64,000 bases of DNA from Corynebacterium auris (GCF_030408575.1 NZ_CP047047.1:1599991-1663990), one strand, 5' to 3'; counted from the stretch's first letter, positions 43,439 to 51,829 are shown. The notes: generated from the sequence alone by a model not told the origin. Numbers and translations: made by a program.

Positions 43439-44433
43439 AATGCCTCCACCTGGCCCCGGCGGACGATGGCCACGAAAAGGGGCGCGCCGACCAGCGCGGT
43501 AACAATGCCAGTTTGAATCTCCTGCGGGTAGACCACAACGCGAGCGAGGATGTCAGCCGTGAGCAGGATTGCAGGCGCTGCCAGCGCAGAAAACGGAATC
43601 ACCCAGCGCTGATCGGGACCGCACACCCACCTCGCGAGGTATGGCACGCCCAGGCCCACGAACATGATCGGACCGGCGGCAGCGGTGGCCGCGCCTGCCA
43701 GCAGGGTGACCGCCAGCATGACGGTGGAGCGGGTGCGCCGGATGTTGACGCCGAGGGCGGCACCGTGGTCGTCGCCAAGCGCAAGTGCATTGAGAGCGGG
43801 CCCGGATGCGACCGCAAGAATAAGGCCAACCGCAATAAAGCCTACGACCGCGCCGATGACGGGGTAGCCACGGTTTTCCAGGCTGCCGGCAGCCCAGAAG
43901 CGGAATTCGTTGAAGACGTTCTGGTTGGACAAGGAGACGAATTCGACGAACGAGGTCACCGCCATCGACACGGCCACCCCGGCGAGGGCAAGACGCGCGG
44001 GCGTTGAGGAGCGCCTGGCTAAACCGCCCAGCACGTAGACGGCCACGGATGCTGCGGCTGCCCCGAGGAACGCGAACCAGACGTAGAACCAAATCGACGC
44101 CACACCCGCGACCGCGACCGCCACCACGACAGCGAGGGAGGAGCCAGCGTTGACGCCGAGGATGCCCGGGTCTGCCAAGGGGTTGCGCGTCAGCGCCTGC
44201 ATGAGCGCACCTGCAACTCCCAGGGCAGACCCGATCACAACAGCGAGGACGGTGCGCGGGATGCGGTGTCCTTGGATCACCGTGGCACCGGCGGAGCCAT
44301 CGGGGCGGATGATGTAGCGCCACGTATCGGTAAAGCTCATCATGTTCGAGCCCACCATAAGAGACACGCACATCAAGGCAGCAAGAGTAACGACACAGGC
44401 GAGCAAGCCCGCCGCGCGAGAACGAGTATGCAT
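43435..44433 (-). CDS. fepD: Ferric siderophore ABC transporter permease (FecCD family, FepD-like)
   Basis: First permease of the importer (332 aa), with HRIPRTVLAVVIGSALGVAG, ALMQALTRNPLADPGILGVNAG and GPIMFVGLGVPYLARWV. ATG 44433 abuts the stop of the preceding surface-protein gene (44434-44436), so permease expression is coupled to that protein. Substrate is inferred from context only. Confidence 0.93.
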   Translation of the reverse strand: MHTRSRAAGLLACVVTLAALMCVSLMVGSNMMSFTDTWRYIIRPDGSAGATVIQGHRIPRTVLAVVIGSALGVAGALMQALTRNPLADPGILGVNAGSSLAVVVAVAVAGVASIWFYVWFAFLGAAAASVAVYVLGGLARRSSTPARLALAGVAVSMAVTSFVEFVSLSNQNVFNEFRFWAAGSLENRGYPVIGAVVGFIAVGLILAVASGPALNALALGDDHGAALGVNIRRTRSTVMLAVTLLAGAATAAAGPIMFVGLGVPYLARWVCGPDQRWVIPFSALAAPAILLTADILARVVVYPQEIQTGIVTALVGAPLFVAIVRRGQVEAL

Positions 44434-45492
44434 CTACGACAAGTCGCGGTGATGCGCACCCACCGCTGCGAACTGGGTGGTTTCATCGCCGAAGTCGAAC
44501 GGGTCACCGGCCTGAGCGCCTCGTGGGTCACGGAAAACGACACCTCGGCGCGCGTCCTGCTCGCGGCGGTTGATGTAGATGTACCCGCCGACCGCCGAGA
44601 GGCCCACGATGAGGATGGACGCAGCAAACGCGATGCCCAGCCAGGGCACCTGACCCGCGACCAGCCCCGAGGCTGCGTCGTACTCGTCGGGGTCGAAGAA
44701 GGGATCGGACAAGCTCGCCGCATTGTTCGACGTGGAGTTTCCCGCCGCGGCCAGCTTGTTGCTCCCGCTCGTCGAGGAGGAGCCACCGCTTGACGGCGCC
44801 CCACTAGCGCGCGACCCCGAAGCCGTCGAACCGGTTGAACCCGTCGACCCTGAGGCCGTCGAGCCTGATCCTGACGCGGAACCGGTGCTCGCTCCCCCGC
44901 TTGCGACGACAACGACTCCTTCCTCATCGCTGGTGGTTCCCGAGGCGCCGCTGCCGGAGGCCCCCGACGTCGTACCGCCCGTTGTCGTCCCGGTTGTAGA
45001 TGTGGTGTCCGTCCCCGACGCCGTATTCGACGCCGCGTCCGCCGTGGTGCCAGACGCAGAGGTGACGACGAACTCGGGGCTCTTGTTGGAGTATCCAATT
45101 GTTCCATCCCCGCTGGGTGCCGTCGTCGATGCGAGGAAGCGGAACGTGTGACCGCCGGCGGACAACCCGCACGGTAGGTTGACGCTTCCCGATGCCTCCC
45201 CTGTCGAGTTCGCTTTGGCGCGGGCGACAACACCCGAGCCCTGCACGGAGTCGTCGTAACCTTGGCCGAGCCCGTCATCGATCTTGACACTGACAACTTC
45301 GCCCGCCGGAAAGCCACCGACGACGAAGCTGACGGTGCCGCAGTCCTCAACGGTGAAAGGGTTGACCTCGGAGTATGTGCCCGGGGTGTTGGTACTCGCG
45401 CCGCCCGAGGGGAGCCCAGCGGCCAGGGGTGCGCACAGCGATGCGAGCGCGACGGTAGCGCACGCAGACGCGACGCGGATAGAAAGTTTCAT
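44434..45492 (-). CDS. Secreted, membrane-anchored surface protein of the siderophore operon
   Basis: No named family is recognised. The 352-aa product has a signal peptide (MKLSIRVASACATVALASLC), a ~110-residue beta-type domain with a Cys pair (TVEDCGTVSF and NLPCGLSAGG) and the pattern VVSVKIDDG...GGHTFRFLAST, then a ~110-residue Ser/Gly/Thr linker, a membrane helix (WLGIAFAASILIVGLSAVGG) and a ~45-residue cytoplasmic tail ending HHRDLS. The N-terminal domain shares VKID(D/E)G...HT(L/F)RFL with the next protein. Its stop abuts the fepD start, so it probably acts in ferric siderophore reception at the membrane. The long linker could let it reach through the wall. Confidence 0.8.
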   Translation of the reverse strand: MKLSIRVASACATVALASLCAPLAAGLPSGGASTNTPGTYSEVNPFTVEDCGTVSFVVGGFPAGEVVSVKIDDGLGQGYDDSVQGSGVVARAKANSTGEASGSVNLPCGLSAGGHTFRFLASTTAPSGDGTIGYSNKSPEFVVTSASGTTADAASNTASGTDTTSTTGTTTGGTTSGASGSGASGTTSDEEGVVVVASGGASTGSASGSGSTASGSTGSTGSTASGSRASGAPSSGGSSSTSGSNKLAAAGNSTSNNAASLSDPFFDPDEYDAASGLVAGQVPWLGIAFAASILIVGLSAVGGYIYINRREQDARRGVVFRDPRGAQAGDPFDFGDETTQFAAVGAHHRDLS

Positions 45493-45517
45493 TCTCTTGA
45501 GTCCTTAGATAGTGGGG

Positions 45518-47128
45518 CTAGAGATTGCGGGTGCGCTTCCACGCATAGGTACCAAGGCCGCCTACCGCGACAAGTGCCAGCGACATCACGATGAGCGCCC
45601 AATCGCCGCCGCGCATCACGCTCGCGGACTGCGCTTCGTACGCCGTGGGCAGCACGTTTGCTTCTTCCGCCTCGCTGGCGGTACCGAAGTCCACGCCGCT
45701 CCATCCAATGAGCTGCTTCGAAGCACTCGTCATCGAGAACTTGTGCACGCCCTCCCCGAGCGCGGAGACGTCGACAGCAATTTGCTTCTCTGCGTTGAGC
45801 TGAACCCAACCGAGTTCCTTCGGATCCGGGCTGTACACGTGCACGAATGCCCAGCTGTTGGCGTCGGCCTTCGGCACGGTCAGCGTGAGCACGCCGCCAC
45901 TCAGCGTCCCTTTGACACCACCCGTATTGGAGTTGGTCAGCTTGTCCGCCGAATCCACCGGTGCAGAAGGCGTGAAGTCAGGCTTCCCCGGAGCATTCGA
46001 GCTTGTCGACGCCCCCGCGGCCCCCGTCGACGATCCCGCCGAGGAAGCTGTCTTACCCGACCCCGCAGCGACGGGTTCTGCGGCCTTCGCCTGCGTCGCA
46101 GCCGCCGCTGGAGAGCGATACAGCGTCGTCGTGCGTTTGGCTCCAGTTGTGGATGTCGCCGACGCAGCGGTCATAGTCGCAGTGGTGCTCACGGCCGCCT
46201 TCGCTGACGTGACCGCCTTGTCGAGGGATTTGACCTGGCTCTCGAAGTCACCTAGGGCCGAGATGATGCCGGAAGCACCATCGGTGTCCGATGACTCGTC
46301 CGTCAGGGTGATCCGCCCCCAGCCCAGCAGCTTGCCGACGTTGCCCCGGCTGCCATCTTGCGCCGTAATCACAACGGGCCCGCTGGGAAGCGCGGACTTC
46401 TTCGGAATGGTGTACCTACCTTGAGCATCGGCTTGGTACCAGGTCGTTCCCCAGACAGGCCGTTCAGATCCGTCAGCGGTGTAGGCGTTGAAGTACGCCC
46501 AGTGTCCTTCTTCTGCCCCGGGGTTGGTGACGACGAGATCGCTTCCCGTGTCCTCGACTGTGAGACCGGGTTCGCCCGTGAGATCGTCTTGGACGTTGAT
46601 CGGATCGGGGACGCCGTTCGGTGCGTAGTTACCGATGACGAAGGTGGTGTCTTGTCGGGTCTTGGGCGGCACTGAGCCGGTCGGATCGCCCGTTTGGAGG
46701 GTTCCAGTAAGGAATCGCAGCGTGTGAGCACCCATACCCAAAGCGGGTTGTGAACCCCGTGGTTCCGAAGTCGTACCGTCCGGCAAGACCATGTTGATGT
46801 CAAAGTCACCAGTCTTCGGATCCGGCCGGATGATCTCCCAGATCGTTCGGTTCGTGTGAAGGTTGTCGTTCAGGCGGGAGATTTTTCCCTCGTCGATTTT
46901 CACACCGATGACCCACGCGGAGTCCTTTCCCGCTGTACACCAGCCTTTGCCTGTGACGTGCAGGGTGCCGTCGGCGCTCGACGTTTCTGCAACTTGGTAG
47001 GTCGGCTTGTCCACTGAGGGCTGACAGCCGGTCGTCTCGGCTGCGAGGGCAGGCGCAGCGAAAAGGGGCGAGGTCGCAACCGTGAGAGCCGCGGCCGCTG
47101 CGGCAGAAACTTTCCGTGGGCGGGTCAT
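45518..47128 (-). CDS. Secreted, membrane-anchored multi-domain surface protein
   Basis: Function unknown. The 536-aa protein has a signal peptide (TVATSPLFAAPALA), an N-terminal domain (~38-170) with VIGVKIDEG and GAHTLRFLTGT, and two further domains (~185-285 and ~410-495) that look like copies of each other: both have W-A-(Y/F) followed by VY or AYT and end KLLGWGRI / QLIGWSGV. An Ala/Thr/Ser-rich linker separates them. A C-terminal helix (WALIVMSLALVAVGGLGTYAW) with a KRTRNL tail anchors it. ATG 47128 follows AAAGGA. It lies between the binding-protein gene and the 352-aa protein gene. Confidence 0.8.
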   Translation of the reverse strand: MTRPRKVSAAAAAALTVATSPLFAAPALAAETTGCQPSVDKPTYQVAETSSADGTLHVTGKGWCTAGKDSAWVIGVKIDEGKISRLNDNLHTNRTIWEIIRPDPKTGDFDINMVLPDGTTSEPRGSQPALGMGAHTLRFLTGTLQTGDPTGSVPPKTRQDTTFVIGNYAPNGVPDPINVQDDLTGEPGLTVEDTGSDLVVTNPGAEEGHWAYFNAYTADGSERPVWGTTWYQADAQGRYTIPKKSALPSGPVVITAQDGSRGNVGKLLGWGRITLTDESSDTDGASGIISALGDFESQVKSLDKAVTSAKAAVSTTATMTAASATSTTGAKRTTTLYRSPAAAATQAKAAEPVAAGSGKTASSAGSSTGAAGASTSSNAPGKPDFTPSAPVDSADKLTNSNTGGVKGTLSGGVLTLTVPKADANSWAFVHVYSPDPKELGWVQLNAEKQIAVDVSALGEGVHKFSMTSASKQLIGWSGVDFGTASEAEEANVLPTAYEAQSASVMRGGDWALIVMSLALVAVGGLGTYAWKRTRNL

Positions 47129-47158
47129 GAGAAGGCGTCCTTTCAACCGGGCGAAAAG

Positions 47159-48172
47159 CTAGAGAAGGGTCGACTGAATGTCGTCGAGAATGCGGTTCAT
47201 CAGCAATGGCCCGCCGGTGGACATCCACACGGTGCCGTCGACAGGAATGATGTGCTTTTCCCGGTAGGCCGTGAGGTTGGTAAAGCCGGCAATCTGCTCT
47301 GCGGAGGACACCGCGGCGCGAGATGCATCAACACCGGTCTGCCCGCCCGCATTTTTGTTGTTCACGCTGGACCCGCCAAGGGTGCCAAAGAACATGAAGT
47401 CGGCATCGATGTCGGCCATGTTTTCGCTGGAGACGGGAACCGAGTGCCCTGGTCCTTCGCGGTCCTGGCTTGCGGGGCGCTTCAGTCCGACATCCGTCAA
47501 CGCCCTTCCCGCAGGCTGTTCTTTGAGGATGAGGGACGGCGATGATCCTTCCCAACGCACGATCGAAAACGTGGAACCACTGTATTTATCCAACTTTCCG
47601 GCCAACCCATCGGCTTTTTTCTCGTAGTCCGAGATGATCTTCTCGCCCTCGCTCTTCTTGTTCACCGCATCAGCGACCAAGGTGAAGTTGCGCTTCCAAT
47701 CTCCACCGGCGTAGCCCGTGTAGACGACGGGGGCGATGTGCTCGAGGGCTTCAATAACGGGCGGGTTGTTGTTCACGGAGGTGCCGTCGATAAGAATGAG
47801 GTCCGGGTTCGCCGCACCGATCGCCTCGAAGTTAGGCTGCCCGACGCTGCCCATCACGTCGATAGAGCCCGCTTTGTCCTGCAGATATGCGGGGGCTCCG
47901 CTTTGACCGCGTCCCGCGACGATGCCTACCGGGGTCACCCCGAGAGCAAGCAAACCGTCGACGGTAGGCTCCGATAGCGCGACGACACGCTGAGGATCCT
48001 CGGGCACCGTGACAGACTTGTCGTTGACGTCTTTCACCTCGCGGGTCGCGCTCGACCCCCCAGAGGGTGACGAGGCGCTTGCTCCCTCCGTGCTGCTGCA
48101 GCCGGCCAGCCCGAGGGCGCCGGCGGTGATCAGTGTTGCGAATTTCAAAAAATGGCGCCGAGAAGTGCTCAC
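47159..48172 (-). CDS. fepB: Iron-siderophore substrate-binding lipoprotein with Tat-type signal
   Basis: Periplasmic-binding-protein of the FhuD/FepB/CeuE class (337 aa) expected to capture the ferric siderophore outside the membrane. The N-terminus has a twin-arginine motif TSRRHFLKF and a lipobox LGLAGC, so it may be a folded Tat-exported lipoprotein. Helical-backbone features include RVVALSEPTVDGLLALGVTP and ANPDLILIDGTS. I chose GTG 48172 with AAAGGA eight bases upstream; the longer frame enters a GC-rich intergenic hairpin region. The 536-aa surface protein gene follows after 30 nt. Confidence 0.9.
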   Translation of the reverse strand: MSTSRRHFLKFATLITAGALGLAGCSSTEGASASSPSGGSSATREVKDVNDKSVTVPEDPQRVVALSEPTVDGLLALGVTPVGIVAGRGQSGAPAYLQDKAGSIDVMGSVGQPNFEAIGAANPDLILIDGTSVNNNPPVIEALEHIAPVVYTGYAGGDWKRNFTLVADAVNKKSEGEKIISDYEKKADGLAGKLDKYSGSTFSIVRWEGSSPSLILKEQPAGRALTDVGLKRPASQDREGPGHSVPVSSENMADIDADFMFFGTLGGSSVNNKNAGGQTGVDASRAAVSSAEQIAGFTNLTAYREKHIIPVDGTVWMSTGGPLLMNRILDDIQSTLL

Positions 48173-48307
48173 GTGTACTGTCCTTTCCCGGCCCAGGCCG
48201 GCAAACGATGGAAGTGGATGGAAATGAGGGCTCGCCGGGTTCACCGGCGATGAACACGGACCTGCCCGCGGACGTCGTGGCTCCGCGCGCAGGGCAGTTT
48301 CACCACC

Positions 48308-48342
48308 CCCGCCAGACACCGGAGGTCGGTGACCGGCGGGCG
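48308..48342 (-). terminator. Hairpin after the 816-aa surface protein gene
   Basis: An imperfect GC stem (CCCGCC...CACC with GGTG...GGCGGG) lies about 20-50 nt beyond the stop at 48358. It has no T tract and may attenuate rather than stop transcription into the binding-protein gene. Confidence 0.4.
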
Positions 48343-48357
48343 GCCGTGCCCCTGTGG

Positions 48358-50808
48358 CTACAGGCCGAAGATCGACAGGATCGCCTTGACGATGCTGGAG
48401 ATCGTCGAGTCCACACTGCTGAAGACGGTGCGGATCAGGGAGAAGAAACCGTCGGGCTTCGAGCCAGAGCTTTGCGACGGCGCAGTCGTCGTCGGTGCAG
48501 CCGGCGTGGTGGTCACCGGGGTGGTCGTTCCGGGTGTCGTCGTGCCCGGGGTGGTCGTTCCGGGTGTCGTCGTGCCAGGCGCGGTGGAGCCCGCACCCTT
48601 GGCGGCAATGCGGGAGATGGTGTTCTTGTCCGTGGCCGAGGAGTCCGACACGGTCCCCGACTTATTCACCGCGTAGACCACGCCCGGGGCGCCCGGATCA
48701 ACGTGGTTGACGGAGTTACCGCCCGGTGCCTGTCCCACTAGCGCGTGGCTATCGGCGCTGATGACGGAGATGGTGTTCGTGTTGAAGTTGGACACAAACA
48801 CCTGACGAGTCTTCGGATCGAACGCGGCATTGATCGAGCCCGCGCCCGTGGCCACGTCGCCGACGACCTTCTTCTCGTCGACGTTGTAGATCAGGGTGTT
48901 CCCCGTGCCCTGCGACGCAATGTAGAGGTTGCGTTCCTTCGGATCGAATGTCACACCCGAGGCGCGGCTGACCTTGTCGGCGGGCAGGTCGTAGACGGTG
49001 GTCTTGTTGCCGTCGCGAAGATCGATCTTCGCCGCCTTCGGCTGCGTCAGGGAGATGGTGAACAGCTCACAGGTCTCCTCGTTGAGGTGCAAAGACATGG
49101 TGTTGCCAAAGTCTGCAATCTCAATTGGGTTCTCATGGGTCAGGGTGGTGCCGTCAAAGACCTCGAGACGGTAGCTGTTGCCCGCCGCGATCGAGACATA
49201 CGCCTTATGGGTCGCAGGGTCTACGACGATATCGCGCGCATGGTTGGCTGAGCCAGCGTCGAAGACCTTGACCAAGCTCAAATCGTCTGCTTCGTAGACG
49301 GACACCGTGTTCTGGCGGGTATTTGTCACCCAGACGTAACCCAGCTCGTCGTCAAGCCCGAGCCCGTAGGCTGCGACCTTTTCGCCCGTGGTGGACCCTT
49401 CAACGCCTGCCGCATCGGCCTCTTTCTTCACCTCAAGCGTGTCTGCATCCAACTTGATCAAAGAGGAATCGGTGATCGGAGGACGCCCGACAGCGCGGGA
49501 CACGAAGATAGCGTTTTCCTTCGCGGAGTAAACGGTCTGATACAGGCCAGACTTGACATCCGTGGTGGTGATGTCGAAGTTCTCTGTGCCGGAAATTTCG
49601 TTGGACTGGCGGATCGAGTAGCCCGTCTCTTCCGTGAAGCTCGTTCCGTTGACGGAGTAGGTCACGGAGATCGCGGAGTTAAGTAGCTTCGTGTCGTTGG
49701 GAATCTTGACGCCCGCGAGGGTGGCTTTCCCATCCGCGGCGGAAGCCGTCCCGGACCACAGGCTCGTATCCCCTGCCTTCACCTCGGTGACCTTGGTGTC
49801 TGCCGAAAGGTTGGACACCGTCACGTCCTGGGTCGACCCGAGGAGCGCGTACGTGCCGCGCACGCCGTTAGCGAACGTGGCAGAGGCAAGCCCGGTGGCA
49901 GGGGCCGTCGCGGTGTGAGTGCCGTCGGTAAGCGCGATGGTCTTGGCCACACCCGCCGGGAACAGGCCATCGGTGACAGTGACGTCGGAGGTGAGCGCGC
50001 CCTTGTCGTCCGCCGTGGCATTCTTCAGCTCGACGGCCTTCCCGTCGATGGTGGCGGTCACCTTGGTGGACGGGGTGAAGCCCGATGCCGTGACCTTAAC
50101 CGTCTGGGATGTGCCATTGCGGGTGACCGATGCCGCCGCCTGGGAGCCATCCTGCTGTGCCGGGGTCGTCGGAGTCGCTTCCTGCGGCTTCAGCGTCCCC
50201 TTGGCGACGACCTCGAACCAGGCGTACTTGCCGAGGGATTCCTTGCCGTCGTCGGTTCCAGCCAGGTTGCGCACCCAATACCAGCCCGGTGCAAGGTTTT
50301 CGGGCAGGCGGAGCGTGGCGTCGAACGTCCCGTCTTTGCCGGGCAAGTAGTCGACCTCGCCGCCCTTGTGCTCGAAGGTTACGACCCCGCCAACCACGTT
50401 TTGGCTGGTGGCCCCTGTTTGGTCGCCGAACGCAAGGTTGGGGTCTTGCGCATCATTCAGTTTGAAGCTCATCGCGGCGTAGGTTCCGTCGGACGTTCGG
50501 TCGAAGTAGCCCTTGCCGTGAACCGCGATCAAGCCGCCCGGTTCGCCCTTGGAGGCCGTCAGCGTGCCCTGGCCATTGCCAGCCACACCACCCCTAGGTT
50601 TGAGCTTCAGTTTATCCAGCACATCCGAGGGCGGGGTCTGCGCCTCGGGGGCAGCGACGTATTCGCCGGAGACGGTGGTCGTCGCTGCGATGGGAGCCGC
50701 AGTGACGGTCGTAGTGGTCGCCACCTGCACACCGGTGACGAGGATGCCGGCGGAAACAAACGCGGCAATCGCGCGGCGGCCCGCCAGCGCGTGAGAGGAA
50801 CGAGTCAT
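48358..50808 (-). CDS. Large secreted surface protein with C-terminal beta-propeller
   Basis: First gene of the leftward operon (816 aa); role unknown. A signal peptide (about residues 1-38, ending VTAAPIA) is followed by an Ig-like domain (~60-195, with AVHGKGYFDRTSDGTYAAMS), a second Ig-like region (~215-330), and a beta-propeller of YVTN/YncE type (~400-740) with repeats such as VDPATHKAYVSIAAG, FDPKERNLYIASQGTG and FDPKTRQVFVSNFNTN. A (PGTTT)4 Thr/Pro stalk leads to a C-terminal ~25-residue amphipathic helix (TVFSSVDSTISSIVKAIL) rather than a classical membrane anchor. Two iron-box-like motifs lie upstream, so it is probably induced by iron limitation and may bind the ferric complex. Confidence 0.82.
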   Translation of the reverse strand: MTRSSHALAGRRAIAAFVSAGILVTGVQVATTTTVTAAPIAATTTVSGEYVAAPEAQTPPSDVLDKLKLKPRGGVAGNGQGTLTASKGEPGGLIAVHGKGYFDRTSDGTYAAMSFKLNDAQDPNLAFGDQTGATSQNVVGGVVTFEHKGGEVDYLPGKDGTFDATLRLPENLAPGWYWVRNLAGTDDGKESLGKYAWFEVVAKGTLKPQEATPTTPAQQDGSQAAASVTRNGTSQTVKVTASGFTPSTKVTATIDGKAVELKNATADDKGALTSDVTVTDGLFPAGVAKTIALTDGTHTATAPATGLASATFANGVRGTYALLGSTQDVTVSNLSADTKVTEVKAGDTSLWSGTASAADGKATLAGVKIPNDTKLLNSAISVTYSVNGTSFTEETGYSIRQSNEISGTENFDITTTDVKSGLYQTVYSAKENAIFVSRAVGRPPITDSSLIKLDADTLEVKKEADAAGVEGSTTGEKVAAYGLGLDDELGYVWVTNTRQNTVSVYEADDLSLVKVFDAGSANHARDIVVDPATHKAYVSIAAGNSYRLEVFDGTTLTHENPIEIADFGNTMSLHLNEETCELFTISLTQPKAAKIDLRDGNKTTVYDLPADKVSRASGVTFDPKERNLYIASQGTGNTLIYNVDEKKVVGDVATGAGSINAAFDPKTRQVFVSNFNTNTISVISADSHALVGQAPGGNSVNHVDPGAPGVVYAVNKSGTVSDSSATDKNTISRIAAKGAGSTAPGTTTPGTTTPGTTTPGTTTPVTTTPAAPTTTAPSQSSGSKPDGFFSLIRTVFSSVDSTISSIVKAILSIFGL
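48521..48580. repeat. Two 30-bp tandem repeats encoding the PGTTT stalk
   Basis: Two adjacent 30-bp units, identical at about 28 positions, encode (PGTTT)n on the minus strand. Such repeats can vary in copy number and change stalk length. Confidence 0.8.
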
Positions 50809-50832
50809 GGGAACCCTTCGAGGTAGAGGAAG

Positions 50833-50886
50833 TAAGGTCTGCCTTAGTTAGTTCAGCCTTGCATTGGTAATGTTAGCCTTCACTTT
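50833..50886 (-). promoter_or_regulatory. Two DtxR-like iron boxes upstream of the leftward siderophore operon
   Basis: TAAGGTCTGCCTTAGTTAG (50833-50851) and TAATGTTAGCCTTCACTTT (50868-50886) each match the DtxR consensus TTAGGTTAGSCTAACCTAA at 12 of 19 positions by eye. They lie 25-78 bp upstream of the ATG of the 816-aa protein, where operator and promoter should overlap. The matches are modest, but there are two and the downstream genes concern iron. Confidence 0.5.
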
Positions 50887-51040
50887 GAAGTAACTCCAGG
50901 GGCGATTACAAATCCGTCAAAAGTTGGGTAATGCCTGGAAAATACACCCCCATATGGGGTAGTTCGCGAGATCATGGCGCCTTAAAAGTGCGAAGTGTCT
51001 CGGTTGGTTCGGCTCCACCACGTCACTTAGAGTGGAAAAC

Positions 51041-51823
51041 ATGGCGAATTCCAAGGACAGCGCGGGTGGCTCCACGAAGAAAGAGCTGCGCGCCGCGAAA
51101 CGCGCTCAGCGGAAAAATACGACCAACCAGGTGTGGCAGGCGTTTAACCTGCAGCGTAAACGCGACAAGAAGCTCATTCCCCTAATGCTTTTGAGCGTTG
51201 TGGGGATGGGCCTGGTGTTTTTCCTGCTCGGCCTCCTCTGGGGCGGCCAGTGGTTCATGCTCGTGCTCGGCCTGCTCGTCGGCGCCGTCGTCGCGATGTG
51301 GGTGTTCAGCCGCCGGCTTGAGAAGTCGATGTACGACGAGGTGGGCAACCAGCCCGGCGCCGCCGCGTGGACTTTGGAGAACATGCGCAGCACCGTCGGC
51401 ATCGCGTGGGTGACCAAGGTCTCCGTCGCCGCAACACCCCAAATGGACGTGGTGCACCGCGTGGTGGGCAACCCCGGCGTCGTCCTCGTCGGCGAGGGAA
51501 ACCGGGGGCGGCTGCGCAAGCTCATGGAGCGCGAATCCAAGCGCGTCGACCGGTTGCTCGCGGGCGTTCCCGTCTACGAGTTCTACGTCGGCGACGGCGA
51601 GGGCGACACCCAGGTTCGCGATCTGCAGAAGACCCTGCTCAAGCTGCCTAAGAACTACCGCAAGGACGAGGTGTACTCCATGTCCGCCAAGCTTGAGGCC
51701 ATGGAGACGCGCTCCGGTGGCCACCCGGCCGGGCTGCCGGGCGGTCCGCTGCCGCAGGGGGCGCAGTCCATGGCTGGCATGAACCGGCGTATGCGCCGCA
51801 TGCAGGAGCGCAAGGGCAAATAG
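51041..51823 (+). CDS. DUF4191 membrane protein
   Basis: Conserved actinobacterial protein of unknown function (260 aa). It has a basic N-terminus (KKELRAAKRAQRKN), two adjacent membrane helices (LIPLMLLSVVGMGLVFFLL and WFMLVLGLLVGAVVAMWVF) and a cytoplasmic C-terminal domain with VGNPGVVLVGEGN and a basic tail (MNRRMRRMQERKGK). It occupies the cg2424 place, which in C. glutamicum lies next to lipA; here the siderophore and lipid genes separate the two. That suggests the 26-51 kb block was inserted. ATG 51041. Confidence 0.88.
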   Translation: MANSKDSAGGSTKKELRAAKRAQRKNTTNQVWQAFNLQRKRDKKLIPLMLLSVVGMGLVFFLLGLLWGGQWFMLVLGLLVGAVVAMWVFSRRLEKSMYDEVGNQPGAAAWTLENMRSTVGIAWVTKVSVAATPQMDVVHRVVGNPGVVLVGEGNRGRLRKLMERESKRVDRLLAGVPVYEFYVGDGEGDTQVRDLQKTLLKLPKNYRKDEVYSMSAKLEAMETRSGGHPAGLPGGPLPQGAQSMAGMNRRMRRMQERKGK

Positions 51824-51829
51824 AGCGCG

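Noticed and set aside
44434..50808. HtaA-type heme-binding (CR) domains in the surface proteins
   Set aside because: The typical HtaA pattern (WGVKxSF, F-G-x-V-x-F-x-G-H) was not seen; the shared pattern here is different.
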